Shown piece after piece: positions 8,765-18,014 of a stretch of DNA of 60,490 nucleotides. Both the position numbers and the translations under genes were made by a program. Where the stretch lies: positions 1 through 60,490 of the forward strand of contig CAINGT010000055.1 of the NCBI GenBank assembly GCA_903848655.1, written 5' to 3'. The stretch's first letter is position 1. Each line of letters begins with the position of its first letter. The stretch comes from an uncultured Sphingomonadales bacterium (GTDB taxonomy: Bacteria; Pseudomonadota; Alphaproteobacteria; Sphingomonadales; Sphingomonadaceae). Below the pieces are notes generated by a model. The model was not told the origin of the DNA. It ran no database searches and worked only from the letters and a program-made list of their open reading frames with translations.

Positions 8765-11700
8765 AATTCCGCCAAGAAAGGCTTCGATAGCCGCAGGATC
8801 AACCGGTTTGCCCAGCACCGCCACGCCCATCGTGGCGGCGCGCTGGCGGATCGCGGCAGCCGCTTCGGCGGTCACCAGCAGCGCGGGCAGACCGGGGCGC
8901 AGCGCGCGCAAGCGCTCGATCACGGTCAGTCCGTCTTCATCATGGTCAAGCCGGTAATCGGCAAGAATCGCATCGATCCGGGACCCGTGCGCCAGCGCTT
9001 GCGCCATGGCGGTTACGCCGATGGCGGCATGGCCCAGACTGGTGAGCAAGGCGACCGTCGCGTCAACCGTGCGCGGATCATTGTCGATCACCATCACCGT
9101 CAGCGCGCCTGCCCCCGATGCGGGCAACCGCTGCAATGGCGCGACGGGGTGCGCACGCGCGCCGCCCGCTTGGCCCGGCAGCGTCAGGCTAAACCGGCTG
9201 CCTTTGCCGGGCTGCGAGCGCACGTCGATGACCCCGCCCAACAGCCGCGCCAGCCGCTGGGCCATCGCCAGCCCCAGCCCCAGACCTTCGCAATCGACTT
9301 GCCCCAGCCGCGTGAATTCGGCGAAAATCGCGTCGATCTGATCGGGCGCAATTCCCACCCCGGTGTCGATCACGTCAATCCGCAGCATCGCCCCGCGCCG
9401 CCGCACGCCCACGATCACCCCGCCTTGCACGGTATAGCGCAAAGCATTGGTCACGAAATTCTGGATGATCGAGCGCAGCAGCCCCCGGTCGGTATGGATT
9501 TCGCCTGCCACCGGGCCATAGCGCACGTCAAGGCCGTGCGCGGCGGCAGTCGGGCGCAGACCTTCGCACAGATCGGTCAAAAACGGTCCCAGATCAATCG
9601 CTTCAGGCGCGGGCTGGACCCCGCCCGCATCGATCTTGCTAATATCGAGCAACGCGCGCAGCAGCGTTTCGGCGGCGATGATCGACCCGTCCACCCGGTT
9701 GACCAGCGCTTGCGCCGCAGGCGGCGTATCGCGCGCCAGCGCGGCGGTAAACAGCCGCGCGGCGTGCAGCGGTTGCAGCAGATCATGGCTGGCGGCGGCA
9801 AGGAACCGGGTCTTGTCTTGCGATGCGCTGGCAAGCTGACGGTTGGCGGCGCTCAACGCGCGGGTGCGTTCTTCAACCCGCGCTTCGAGTTCGCTTAACG
9901 TGCGTTCGAGTTCGGATCGCACCCGCGCTTCTTCGGTAATGTCGGTGAACGACATGACATAGCCGCCGCCCGGCATTGGCCCGCCCACCGTCTTGATCAC
10001 CCGGCCATCGCGCCGCCGCCGTTCAAAACTGTGTTCCAGCCGCCGCCGCAAATGGCCCAGCCGCTTTTCGACATGGAATTCGATGTCGCCGGGGCCAAAA
10101 TCGCCGCGCCGCGCGTTGTGGCGGATCAGATCGGCCACTGGCCTGCCCACCGCCACCAATCCCGGTGGATAGTCGAACAAATCGCAATAGCGGCTGTTCC
10201 ACGCAATCAGGTTCAATTCGGCATCGACCACGCTGATCCCGGCGGCGATGTTTTCAAACGTCGCGGCCAGCAATTGCCGCGAAAAGCGCAGCGATTGCCC
10301 GCCTTGATCGAACATTTGCGCGACTTGCGCCAGGTTCATCTGCCCGCCTGCGAGCGCCGATACCACCAGCGCGCGCGCCGAGGATGATCCGACCACGGTG
10401 GCGATCATATCTTGCGCGCGTTGCACGGTTGCGCGATCCACCGCCCGGTCGCGCGTGGCGGGCGGGAATTCGCGATCCACCCGGTCCGTGCCGACAAAGC
10501 TGGCGGTCAGTTCGGCGATATCGGCCACATTGGTCACGCGGCGGCCCGACCGGATCGGGTTAAAGCGCGGCGGGGCAGAGGCTTTGCCCGCCGCCACCGC
10601 CGCCAGCACGACACAGTTTGCCCCCAAGCTCCAGATCACGCCATGCACCAGCGGCGATCCAAGCCCGATCCCGAGCAGGCGCACCGGATCGAGCGGCCCG
10701 CCGCTCAGCAGCGCCAGCCAGTGCGCGGGCAGAATCGGCGGCAGCGCCAGCGTATAGAGCCACAGCACCAACCCGGTCGCCAGACTGGCGCGCGCGGCAA
10801 GGGGATCGCGCCCCCGCCCATAAGTCGCAAGGATCAAATGCGGGGTAAACTGCGCCATCGCGGCAAACGCCACCAGCCCGAACGAGGCGAGCGAGCGCGA
10901 CGGCGAAATCAGCAGATCCCACGCCAGCGCCACCGCCATGATCGCGACAATCGCCAACCGCCGCACCAGCAGCATCCGCTGACCGATCAAACCAGCCGCG
11001 CGGCTGTCGGCATTGCGCATGATCGCGGGAAAAATCAGGTCGTTCGACACCATTGTCGCCAGCGCAATCGCATCGACAATGGCCATCGCCGATGCCGCGC
11101 TGAACCCGCCGACCAAGGCCACGCCCAACACCCACGCCTGCCCGGTCGCCGCGGGCAGCGCCAGCACATAGAGATCCGGTGCCACCGCAGGCCCGATCAG
11201 CACGGTTCCCGCCAGCGCAATCGGCACGATCAGCAGCGCCATCGCCGCCATATACCCGGCAAGGCCAAACCGCGCGCCGACCAGATCATCGGTGCGCTGC
11301 GCTTCGACCAAACCCATATAGAACTGGCGCGGCAAAACGATGATCGCCATTGCCGAAATCACCATGATGACCGGAAAATCCGCCGTCAGCGCATCAAGCC
11401 GAAACCCTTGGGAAAATGTCGCCATCCCCTGCGCCAGCCCGGCGGCGGGCGCTTGCCTCAATCCGGCCACTGCCGCGCCTGCCACCACCCCCAGCGCGCC
11501 AAGTTTGATTAGCGATTCCAGCCCGATGGCATAGACCAGCCCTTCGCTGCGCCCCGCCAATTCATAGCGCCGCGCGCCAAACAAGATCGCAAACAGCGCC
11601 AGCAGCGCCGCCGTGGCAATCATTACCGGGGTGGTCACCGCGCTGCCCGAAGCGATCGCCAGCGCGCTGCCGATCGAGCGAAACTGCAAGGCGATATAGG

Positions 11701-12088
11701 GAATAGTTCCCAACAACGCGATAATCGTCACCAGCCGCGCCACGACCCCATCATGGCCAAACCGCGCGGCGATAAAATCCGATACTGTCGATGCCCCCTC
11801 CGCCGCCATTGCGCGCGCCAGCATCGTCAAAAAGCGCGGAGCCAGCACCAGCAGCAGCACCGGCGACAGATAGATCGGCAGATATGTCCACCCATCGCGC
11901 ACCGCGCTGCCCACCGAGCCATAAAATGTCCAGCTTGTGCAATAGACCGCCAGGCTCAGCGTATAGGCCACCCGCCGCAGCCCCGCCCAATGCCGCAACC
12001 GCTCCCCCAGCCGCTCCACCAGCGCCGCCACGCAGAACAGCAGCGCCACGATCCCCAGCGCCAGCAAGGCAGCCAGCCGAATACTCAC
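8738..12088 (-). CDS. crbS: SLC5-domain hybrid sensor histidine kinase, CrbS/MxtR-like
   Basis: Membrane sensor of 1116 aa. Residues 1 to about 500 form a sodium/solute symporter-like (SLC5) bundle of some 13 helices. A linker of the STAC type (about 515-600), a PAS domain (about 605-720) and a coiled coil (ERTLSELEARVEERT) follow. The HisKA domain carries His768 in AAASHDLLQPL; the HATPase has N-box NFVTNALRY and DTGVGIA; the C-terminal receiver has Asp1044. I chose the GTG at 12088 because GGAGGAGG lies just upstream and the first membrane helix begins there; the in-frame extension to 12358 is not needed. The 3' end overlaps crbR by 27 bp in convergent orientation. The module probably couples acetate transport or sensing to acs transcription. 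Confidence 0.87.
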   Translation of the reverse strand: MSIRLAALLALGIVALLFCVAALVERLGERLRHWAGLRRVAYTLSLAVYCTSWTFYGSVGSAVRDGWTYLPIYLSPVLLLVLAPRFLTMLARAMAAEGASTVSDFIAARFGHDGVVARLVTIIALLGTIPYIALQFRSIGSALAIASGSAVTTPVMIATAALLALFAILFGARRYELAGRSEGLVYAIGLESLIKLGALGVVAGAAVAGLRQAPAAGLAQGMATFSQGFRLDALTADFPVIMVISAMAIIVLPRQFYMGLVEAQRTDDLVGARFGLAGYMAAMALLIVPIALAGTVLIGPAVAPDLYVLALPAATGQAWVLGVALVGGFSAASAMAIVDAIALATMVSNDLIFPAIMRNADSRAAGLIGQRMLLVRRLAIVAIMAVALAWDLLISPSRSLASFGLVAFAAMAQFTPHLILATYGRGRDPLAARASLATGLVLWLYTLALPPILPAHWLALLSGGPLDPVRLLGIGLGSPLVHGVIWSLGANCVVLAAVAAGKASAPPRFNPIRSGRRVTNVADIAELTASFVGTDRVDREFPPATRDRAVDRATVQRAQDMIATVVGSSSARALVVSALAGGQMNLAQVAQMFDQGGQSLRFSRQLLAATFENIAAGISVVDAELNLIAWNSRYCDLFDYPPGLVAVGRPVADLIRHNARRGDFGPGDIEFHVEKRLGHLRRRLEHSFERRRRDGRVIKTVGGPMPGGGYVMSFTDITEEARVRSELERTLSELEARVEERTRALSAANRQLASASQDKTRFLAAASHDLLQPLHAARLFTAALARDTPPAAQALVNRVDGSIIAAETLLRALLDISKIDAGGVQPAPEAIDLGPFLTDLCEGLRPTAAAHGLDVRYGPVAGEIHTDRGLLRSIIQNFVTNALRYTVQGGVIVGVRRRGAMLRIDVIDTGVGIAPDQIDAIFAEFTRLGQVDCEGLGLGLAMAQRLARLLGGVIDVRSQPGKGSRFSLTLPGQAGGARAHPVAPLQRLPASGAGALTVMVIDNDPRTVDATVALLTSLGHAAIGVTAMAQALAHGSRIDAILADYRLDHDEDGLTVIERLRALRPGLPALLVTAEAAAAIRQRAATMGVAVLGKPVDPAAIEAFLGGISAPQIEPE

Positions 12089-12403
12089 AGTCGCAACCTC
12101 CTCCACCGGTAGAAAAAATTCGTAGCAGCATTGGCCGGGCGTGCAATGTGGCCCGCAAAACCCGGCCATGAGCACTTGGGATGAGAGCACGTTGGCGAGC
12201 ACAACAACCCAGCCACATGATCGTTCCTTCCCGGGGCAGGGGGCCGCCCGCAGGGCTGACGGTGGGGCGATGGCGCTGGACAGGCGGATCAGCCGTGCAA
12301 CGTACGCGATGAACCGTATGCGCGCCTTCACAATTGCAATTGTTCCGAATCGGATCATTCTCTAGGGCAGACAAGCCCGGCGGTCGGGCGTTTTCTCGTT
12401 GGA
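12089..12403. promoter_or_regulatory. 315-bp divergent intergenic region with a perfect palindrome
   Basis: This gap separates the kinase gene from the divergently transcribed sugar transferase. It has no convincing coding sequence. A perfect 14-bp palindrome, ACAATTGCAATTGT, lies at 12330-12343, about 60 bp before the sugar-transferase start, and a GC-rich dyad (AGCCCGGCGGTCGGGCG) lies close behind it. The palindrome is a candidate operator; promoters for both genes should be in this stretch, but I cannot place them with confidence. Confidence 0.4.
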
Positions 12404-13879
12404 TTGGCAAGAATGCGAGTGCTTGATGGCGGCGCAACCAATCTTGAGGCCGGCGAGATCGCTGCGGTTACACAGCCGCTGTCACCGCAGTCAGGCCAGC
12501 ATGGATCAGCCGCTCGGACGGCAGCACGTTTCGTCCTGCCGCTGGCTCCTTCGCTCGTGCGGCGGCGTCTGCAAGTCTATCTTGCTCTGATCGTTGGCGA
12601 TGCGCTGGGCATCACGGCGGCATTCGCAACCGTCTGCCAGCTTCTTGGTCGCCCGCATGAACTGGCCGCACTGGGCAACATTCTGGTGCTGTTCATCCCG
12701 ATCTACTGGACGATGGCGATCAATCGGCGGGTCTATTCGGTGCGCGCGTTGATGGGGGTGCGGTTTGCGCTGATTCGCGTCGCCCATGCGCTGATTGCCA
12801 CCGTTGTGGTGATGATTGCGCTGTTTTATTTCGCCCACAGCCCCTTGCAGTTCGGGCGGCTGTCGCTGGAACTGGGCTTGCTGGCAGCGGCGGTGGTATT
12901 GCTGGGAATGCGAAGCCTGATCCGCCCGCTGGTGGTTCGCCGCTGCGGGGTGACGGCTGAAAACGTGCTGATTATCAACGACGGCGGCGCGTTGGTGCGG
13001 GTTCCCGGCGCATGGTCGATCCGGGCGCGCGACCACAATCTGAAGCCCGATTGCACCGACCCGCATATGCTGGACCGGCTGGGACTGTTCATGACCAATA
13101 TGGACCGGGTGCTTGTCACGTGCCCGCCCGAACGCCGTGCCGCTTGGGCCATGGTGTTCAAGGGGTCGAACATTTCTGGCGAAATCGTCGATTCCGATGT
13201 GCTGGCGCTGGGAGTGATCGGTGCCCGCCGCACTGCCGACTATGGCACATTGGTGGTTTCGCTCGGTCCGCTCAGCCTGAAAAACCGCGCGATCAAACGC
13301 GCGATGGATCTGACCGTGGCGGGAGGTGCGCTGCTGGCTTTGTGTCCGCTGCTGCTGGTGATCGCCGCGCTGATCCGGCTGGAAGACGGCGGGCCGGTGT
13401 TTTTCCGCCAGCAACGCCAGGGCCGCAACAACCGCTTGTTCTGGATCACCAAGTTCCGTTCGATGCGGGTGCAGCAGTCCGATCTGGCAGGTGAGCGTTC
13501 GACTGCTCGCGCCGATGACCGCTTCACCGCCATCGGGCGGTTCATCCGCCGCACCAGTATCGACGAATTGCCACAATTGTTCAATGTGTTGAGCGGGGAT
13601 ATGAGTATTGTAGGCCCGCGCCCGCATGCAATCGGTTCGCTGGCCGGCAACAAGCGGTTCTGGGATGTCGATCCGCGTTACCTGCTACGACATGCGCTCA
13701 AACCCGGGCTGACCGGGCTGGCGCAAGTGCGCGGGCTGCGCGGGGCAACCGATCGCGAATCCGATCTGGTTGATCGGTTGCAGGCTGACCTGGAATATCT
13801 TGATGGCTGGACGGTGCTGCGTGACATCCGCATCATGGTCGCCACGCTTGGGGTGGTCGTGCATGACCGCGCCTATTGA
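12404..13879 (+). CDS. Exopolysaccharide polyprenyl-glycosylphosphotransferase (bacterial sugar transferase)
   Basis: Integral membrane enzyme of about 491 aa that would place the first sugar phosphate on undecaprenyl phosphate for capsule or exopolysaccharide synthesis. Four to five N-terminal helices (about residues 55-170) precede a divergent Rossmann-like cytosolic part. The catalytic bacterial sugar-transferase domain from about residue 290 begins KRAMDLTVAGGALLAL and contains KFRSMRV, RRTSIDELPQLFNVLSGDMS, GPRP and KPGLTGLAQVRG. The start ATG at 12404 lacks a strong ribosome site, and the ATG at 12413 is an alternative. No other polysaccharide genes flank it, so it may be an orphan or a distant member of an EPS locus. 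Confidence 0.88.
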   Translation: MARMRVLDGGATNLEAGEIAAVTQPLSPQSGQHGSAARTAARFVLPLAPSLVRRRLQVYLALIVGDALGITAAFATVCQLLGRPHELAALGNILVLFIPIYWTMAINRRVYSVRALMGVRFALIRVAHALIATVVVMIALFYFAHSPLQFGRLSLELGLLAAAVVLLGMRSLIRPLVVRRCGVTAENVLIINDGGALVRVPGAWSIRARDHNLKPDCTDPHMLDRLGLFMTNMDRVLVTCPPERRAAWAMVFKGSNISGEIVDSDVLALGVIGARRTADYGTLVVSLGPLSLKNRAIKRAMDLTVAGGALLALCPLLLVIAALIRLEDGGPVFFRQQRQGRNNRLFWITKFRSMRVQQSDLAGERSTARADDRFTAIGRFIRRTSIDELPQLFNVLSGDMSIVGPRPHAIGSLAGNKRFWDVDPRYLLRHALKPGLTGLAQVRGLRGATDRESDLVDRLQADLEYLDGWTVLRDIRIMVATLGVVVHDRAY

Positions 13880-14068
13880 TGGTATGCGACTGTCGTTCAA
13901 AATTGCATCCGCGCCACTTCGCAGTTGCAACCCGGTTTGGCCACACAGGGCGCACAAATCGTTCAAATCCATCGGATATAAGCACAATTTTTTTTCGCGC
14001 GTGCAAGGGATGTGGTTGTATCCAGATGGGCTAACGGGTAATACGTAGTTGACTACAGGAGATTAACT

Positions 14069-14350
14069 ATGTCGCTTATCAAGCATATGGCCGCAGCTGC
14101 TGCGGTTTCGGGGTTGCTGCTGTCTTCGGCTGCACATGCTTCAGCGACACGCGCTGATGCGATTGTAGCAAAAACTGCGGTGCAACCGATGACTTTGGCA
14201 TCCAGTGCCAAGCTGAAGCGCCATCCGCTTGCCCCAGCGGCAAATGCCAGCGATGCAATTCAAGCATTGCCGCTGTTGTTGTTGGTCGCTACTGCCGCAA
14301 CAGTGACCGTCGTGGTCGCCACATCGAGCAATTCGTCGACTGGCTCATAA
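14069..14350 (+). CDS. Small exported protein of unknown function
   Basis: A 93-aa protein. An N-terminal signal peptide (MSLIKHMAAAAAVSGLLLSS, then AAHA) leads to a short polar, basic stretch (KLKRHPLAP). A C-terminal hydrophobic segment (LPLLLLVATAATVTVVVAT) follows, and the protein ends in a Ser/Asn/Gly tail. AGGAG lies about 9 nt before the ATG, and a strong terminator follows, so expression is well supported. Small proteins of this two-hydrophobic-segment kind recur beside sphingomonad sugar transferases, but I know of no assigned function. It is probably anchored in the inner membrane with most of its length outside the cytoplasm. Confidence 0.68.
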   Translation: MSLIKHMAAAAAVSGLLLSSAAHASATRADAIVAKTAVQPMTLASSAKLKRHPLAPAANASDAIQALPLLLLVATAATVTVVVATSSNSSTGS

Positions 14351-14380
14351 GTCGGTCCGTGATTTGGCATGAACAAAAAA

Positions 14381-14405
14381 GCCCGCATGACAATGCGGGC
14401 TTTTT
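14381..14405 (+). terminator. Rho-independent terminator after the small exported protein
   Basis: GCCCGCAT, loop GACA and ATGCGGGC form an 8-bp stem followed directly by TTTTT and preceded by AAAAAA, so it may act in both directions. It lies about 30 nt after the stop codon at 14350. Confidence 0.9.
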
Positions 14406-14456
14406 CGTTGTGGGACTTTTTCTTTGTGGGACACTGCAGCCTCTAATGGCAGCTTT

Positions 14457-14560
14457 TAGAGCGTGATGCAAAAAAGTGGAAACCGGTTTTTTGCAATAAA
14501 TCACGAGAAAACAAAGACTTTGGAGCGGAATGCGATTCAATCTAATCGCATTCCGCTCTA
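14457..14560 (-). repeat. Dispersed palindromic repeat, copy 1 (short form)
   Basis: A 104-bp copy in the reverse orientation. It has the main hairpin AGCGGAATGCGATT/AATCGCATTCCGCT, a spacer with TCTTTGTTTTC, then a second palindrome GCAAAAAA...TTTTTTGC ending in GCATCACGCTCTA. This is the only copy without the added CCGCAGGCC-type segment and is the best model of the ancestral unit. It lies between the terminator of the small exported protein and the end of accC. Confidence 0.88.
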
Positions 14561-14591
14561 GCGCGTGACCTCCCATCAGCAGACCTGACGC

Positions 14592-15947
14592 TTATTCCGC
14601 AGGTGTGGTTTCAGCCAGCCATTGTTCGAGATACTTGATCGAATAATCGCCGTTCAGAAACACCGGATCTTCCAGCAGGCGCTGATGCAGCGGGATAGAG
14701 GTTTTTACGCCTTCGATCACCATTTCCTGCAACGCGCGTTTCAGCCGCATAATGCAGCCTTCGCGGGTGCGGCCATAGACGATCAGTTTGGCGATCATCG
14801 AATCGTAATACGGCGGGATGCGATACCCGGCATAAAGCCCTGAATCGACGCGCACATGCATTCCGCCCGCCGCGTGATAGGCGGTGACAAGGCCGGGTGA
14901 GGGGGCAAATGTAAACGCATCTTCGGCATTGATGCGGCATTCGATGGCGTGGCCGGTAAACACGATTTCATCCTGGGTGACCGACAGCGCGCGGCCATCG
15001 GCGATGCGGATCTGTTCGCGCACCAGATCGACCCCTGTGATCGCCTCTGTCACCGGGTGTTCGACTTGCAGGCGGGTGTTCATTTCGATGAAATAGAACT
15101 TGCCGTCTTCCCACAGGAATTCGATCGTGCCCGCGCCGCGATAGCCCATATCGGCCATGGCTTTGGCCACCACGCCGCCCATATGCGCGCGTTCGGCGGC
15201 GGAAATCACGGGTGAGGGGGCTTCTTCGAGCACTTTCTGATGGCGGCGCTGCAACGAACAGTCGCGTTCGCCCAGATGGATCGCCTGACCGCGGCCATCA
15301 CCAAAGATCTGGAATTCGATATGGCGCGGGTTGCCAAGGTATTTTTCCAGATAGACCGTGGCATCGCCAAACGCGGCTTTGGCCTCGTTGCCGGCCTGCT
15401 GCATCAGGCTGGCCAACTGGTCGGGGCCGTTGCACACTTTCATGCCGCGTCCGCCGCCGCCTGATGCGGCCTTGATAATCACCGGATAGCCAATCGCTTC
15501 GGCAATTTGCGCCGCTGCCACCGGATCGTCGATGGCCCCGTCAGACCCCGGAACCAGCGGCAGCCCGAGCTGTCCGGCGGTGCGCTTGGCTTCGACTTTG
15601 TCGCCCATCGTGCGGATATGTTCGGGTTTTGGCCCGATCCACGTAATGCCATGGGCTTCGACGATTTCGGCGAACTTGGCGTTTTCCGACAAAAAGCCAT
15701 AGCCGGGGTGGATCGCATCGGCATGGGTGATTTCGGCTGCCGAAATGATCGCGGCAATGTTGAGATAGCTGTCTTTGGCTGCCGGTGGCCCGATGCACAC
15801 CGCATGATCGGCCAGCCGCACATGCATCGCATCGGCATCGGCGGTCGAATGCACCGCAACCGTTTCGATCCCCATTTCGCGCGCCGCGCGGTGGATCCGC
15901 AGCGCGATTTCGCCGCGATTGGCGATCAGCAGGCGGGTGATGGCCAT
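14592..15947 (-). CDS. accC: Biotin carboxylase subunit of acetyl-CoA carboxylase
   Basis: A 451-aa enzyme that carboxylates the biotin on AccB with ATP and bicarbonate, the first step of fatty-acid synthesis. It starts with [13 protein letters not shown], and has the glycine-rich ATP-grasp loop [13 protein letters not shown] and the signature [14 protein letters not shown]. The length is standard. It lies 14 bp behind accB with aroQ upstream, the common aroQ-accB-accC order. The start ATG at 15947 agrees with the family N-terminus. Nothing is unusual except a dispersed repeat just downstream of the stop. Confidence 0.97.
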   Translation of the reverse strand: MAITRLLIANRGEIALRIHRAAREMGIETVAVHSTADADAMHVRLADHAVCIGPPAAKDSYLNIAAIISAAEITHADAIHPGYGFLSENAKFAEIVEAHGITWIGPKPEHIRTMGDKVEAKRTAGQLGLPLVPGSDGAIDDPVAAAQIAEAIGYPVIIKAASGGGGRGMKVCNGPDQLASLMQQAGNEAKAAFGDATVYLEKYLGNPRHIEFQIFGDGRGQAIHLGERDCSLQRRHQKVLEEAPSPVISAAERAHMGGVVAKAMADMGYRGAGTIEFLWEDGKFYFIEMNTRLQVEHPVTEAITGVDLVREQIRIADGRALSVTQDEIVFTGHAIECRINAEDAFTFAPSPGLVTAYHAAGGMHVRVDSGLYAGYRIPPYYDSMIAKLIVYGRTREGCIMRLKRALQEMVIEGVKTSIPLHQRLLEDPVFLNGDYSIKYLEQWLAETTPAE

Positions 15948-15961
15948 TGTGCGGTTGCGCC

Positions 15962-16441
15962 TTAGCCGATCACGACCAGCGGCTGGTCAAATTCGACCGG
16001 CTGGGCGTTTTCGACGCGGATCGCGGTGATCGTGCCGGCATGGGGCGCGGTGATCGCGTTCATCACTTTCATCGCCTCGATAATGATCAGCGTCTGCCCG
16101 GCCTTGACCGACTGACCCACGGTGATGAACGGTGCCGCGCCCGGTTCGGGGGTCAGATAGACGGTGCCGACCATCGGCGAGCGCACGGTTTGGCCGGTTT
16201 CGGCCACTGGCACTGCGGCAGGCGGGCTGGCGGCGGGCGCGGGTGCCGCGACGGCGGATGGCGCGGCATAAGCCGCCGCCACGGGCGCTGCGGTCATTGT
16301 GCGCGCCACGCGGATCTTGCGCGATCCGTCTTCGACCTCGATTTCGGTCAAGCCGGTTTCAGCCAGCAATTCGGCCAGTTCGCGCACCAATGCGCGGTCG
16401 ATGGCCATGGTGCCTGTGGTTGCGCCCGGGTCTTGCGCCAT
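15962..16441 (-). CDS. accB: Biotin carboxyl carrier protein of acetyl-CoA carboxylase
   Basis: A 159-aa carrier subunit. A short N-terminal helical part ([20 protein letters not shown]) is followed by an Ala/Pro-rich linker (residues about 50-85) and the biotinyl domain, with EAMKVMN holding the biotinylated Lys125. It shuttles CO2 between AccC and the carboxyltransferase. It is followed by accC after 14 bp and preceded by aroQ, whose stop lies 84 bp upstream. Length and motifs are canonical. Confidence 0.96.
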   Translation of the reverse strand: MAQDPGATTGTMAIDRALVRELAELLAETGLTEIEVEDGSRKIRVARTMTAAPVAAAYAAPSAVAAPAPAASPPAAVPVAETGQTVRSPMVGTVYLTPEPGAAPFITVGQSVKAGQTLIIIEAMKVMNAITAPHAGTITAIRVENAQPVEFDQPLVVIG

Positions 16442-16525
16442 AATCCGTTATCCTTGCGCAGATGAATGTCATTGCCAAGCGCCGCGCCATGCCCGCGCCG
16501 CAGCGCGCTGGCAAGAGGCTTGTGA

Positions 16526-16960
16526 TCAGAGCCGCGCCACAGCCTCAAGCGCGATCACATAGCTGTCCGCGCCAAACCCGGCCACTGTGCCCAGCGCGGC
16601 TTGCCCGACCCAGGACTGGTGGCGAAAGTCTTCGCGCTTGTGCGGGTTGGACAAGTGCACTTCGATCACGGGAATGGTAATCGCCTTGATCGCATCGTGC
16701 AGCGCGGTGCTGGTGTGGGTATAAGCCCCGGCATTCAGCAGCACCGCGCGAGCGCCGCTCGCTTGCGCTTCGTGCAGCCAGTCGATCAGATGGCCTTCGT
16801 GGTTTGACTGGCGCATGTCGATCTCCAACCCCAGATCGCGCCCCCGGTCTTCCAGTTGCCCGGCAATGTCGTCAAGCGTGTCATGGCCGTAAATGTCTGG
16901 CTCCCGCGATCCCAGCAAGTTGAGGTTGGGTCCATTCAGGACAAACACCACTGCGGTCAT
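16526..16960 (-). CDS. aroQ: Type II 3-dehydroquinate dehydratase
   Basis: A 144-aa type II dehydroquinase of the shikimate pathway, dehydrating 3-dehydroquinate to 3-dehydroshikimate as a dodecamer. LNGPNLNLLGSREPDIYG carries the catalytic Arg and Tyr near residues 19-24; QSNHEGHLIDWLHEA, NAGAYTHTS and VHLSNPHKREDFRH complete the active site. Its place ahead of accB-accC is widely conserved in alphaproteobacteria. Confidence 0.96.
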   Translation of the reverse strand: MTAVVFVLNGPNLNLLGSREPDIYGHDTLDDIAGQLEDRGRDLGLEIDMRQSNHEGHLIDWLHEAQASGARAVLLNAGAYTHTSTALHDAIKAITIPVIEVHLSNPHKREDFRHQSWVGQAALGTVAGFGADSYVIALEAVARL

Positions 16961-17047
16961 GCCGCGGTGCCCCCCGGGTGGGCCGGATAAAGCGGCGCGC
17001 GATTCGGATCAGTCATGAAGTCATGATAGCAGCAAACGCGCGCTCCG

Positions 17048-17893
17048 CTACGACCGTTCGTCTTGCGGACGATGGCCGGTCATTCGCAGATAGAACCGCG
17101 AAAAGTAGGATGCGTCGGCAAAACCCAGCGTGGTGGCAACCGCCCCAGCGCTGGCCCCGGTATAGCGCAGCAGGCGCTGTGCTTCGAGCGCGAGGCGGCG
17201 GTTTATCAGCGTTTGCGGGCTTTGGCCGAGATGCCGCTGCGTCAGCCGTGTCAATGTGCGCACAGTGGTGCCGGTTGATCGCGCATAAAACGCCAGCGGG
17301 CGATGTTCGGCCAAGTGTGTTTCGACCATATGGCGAAACAGCGCCAGCCGCCGGTCGCCGGTGTCGGCGGGTGCGGGCGCGGCGGTGCTGGCAATCAACG
17401 AACGCACCAGCGCTTCGGCCAGCGCGTCGAACAAGGCATCACCGGCTTTGCCGCTATGGCCCAGCGCGGTCACTTCATCGGCCAATCGTCCGGCGCGCGC
17501 CGCCATCACCGGATCGAGCCGGGCGTGGCCACCGCGCGTCAGCAGCGCGCCCAGCGGATCGCTGCCATGGCGCGCGCGATGGGCGAAATCCTGACCCAGT
17601 GTCAGCACGTGGCCATGGGTGTCGGGCGTAAAGCGAAAAGCGTGGACCACACCGCTCGGCACCACGATAAATGCCGGGCCGGTCAGTGCAAACTGGGTGC
17701 CATCGAGCGTCACGTCCGCTGGGCCGGAATGGACCAGCAAGATTTGCACCGCGCGATCGTGGCGATGCGGCGCGATGGCCCAATCGTGCAAGGCGCTGCG
17801 CGCGGCAATCGTTTCGCTATGGCCAAAGCCTGCCGGGCTTTGCCAGTCATCTTCGCCATAGAGCGCGAATGTCGGGATCGTGGCGCGGGGCAT
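17048..17893 (-). CDS. pobR: AraC-family transcriptional regulator, PobR-like
   Basis: A regulator of about 281 aa. The N-terminal cupin sensor (PTFALYGEDD..., HDRAVQILLVHSG, VPSGVVHAFRF) is followed by a C-terminal AraC double helix-turn-helix from about residue 195 (STGTTVRTLTRLTQRHLG, then ATTLGFADASYFSRFYLRMTG). The start at 17893 fits an AGGAC site 8 nt upstream; the longer in-frame extension would run into the divergent pobA gene. It is transcribed away from pobA across 121 bp, the classic PobR/pobA layout, so it should activate pobA in response to 4-hydroxybenzoate. Confidence 0.85.
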   Translation of the reverse strand: MPRATIPTFALYGEDDWQSPAGFGHSETIAARSALHDWAIAPHRHDRAVQILLVHSGPADVTLDGTQFALTGPAFIVVPSGVVHAFRFTPDTHGHVLTLGQDFAHRARHGSDPLGALLTRGGHARLDPVMAARAGRLADEVTALGHSGKAGDALFDALAEALVRSLIASTAAPAPADTGDRRLALFRHMVETHLAEHRPLAFYARSTGTTVRTLTRLTQRHLGQSPQTLINRRLALEAQRLLRYTGASAGAVATTLGFADASYFSRFYLRMTGHRPQDERS

Positions 17894-18014
17894 CAACATT
17901 GTCCTGAAAGTACCAGCAGTCTGACCGTCCCGGCCCTTCCCGTCAAGCACGCGCGCGGCCAAAAGGTGGTCATCCGGCGTGCGTGCAGAGCGCCCAGCGG
18001 TGGTGGGAGAGACC

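Noticed and set aside
10412..11512. 366-residue plus-strand frame opposite the kinase gene
   Set aside because: Arg/His/Gln-rich shadow of the SLC5 region of the kinase; no motif or ribosome site.
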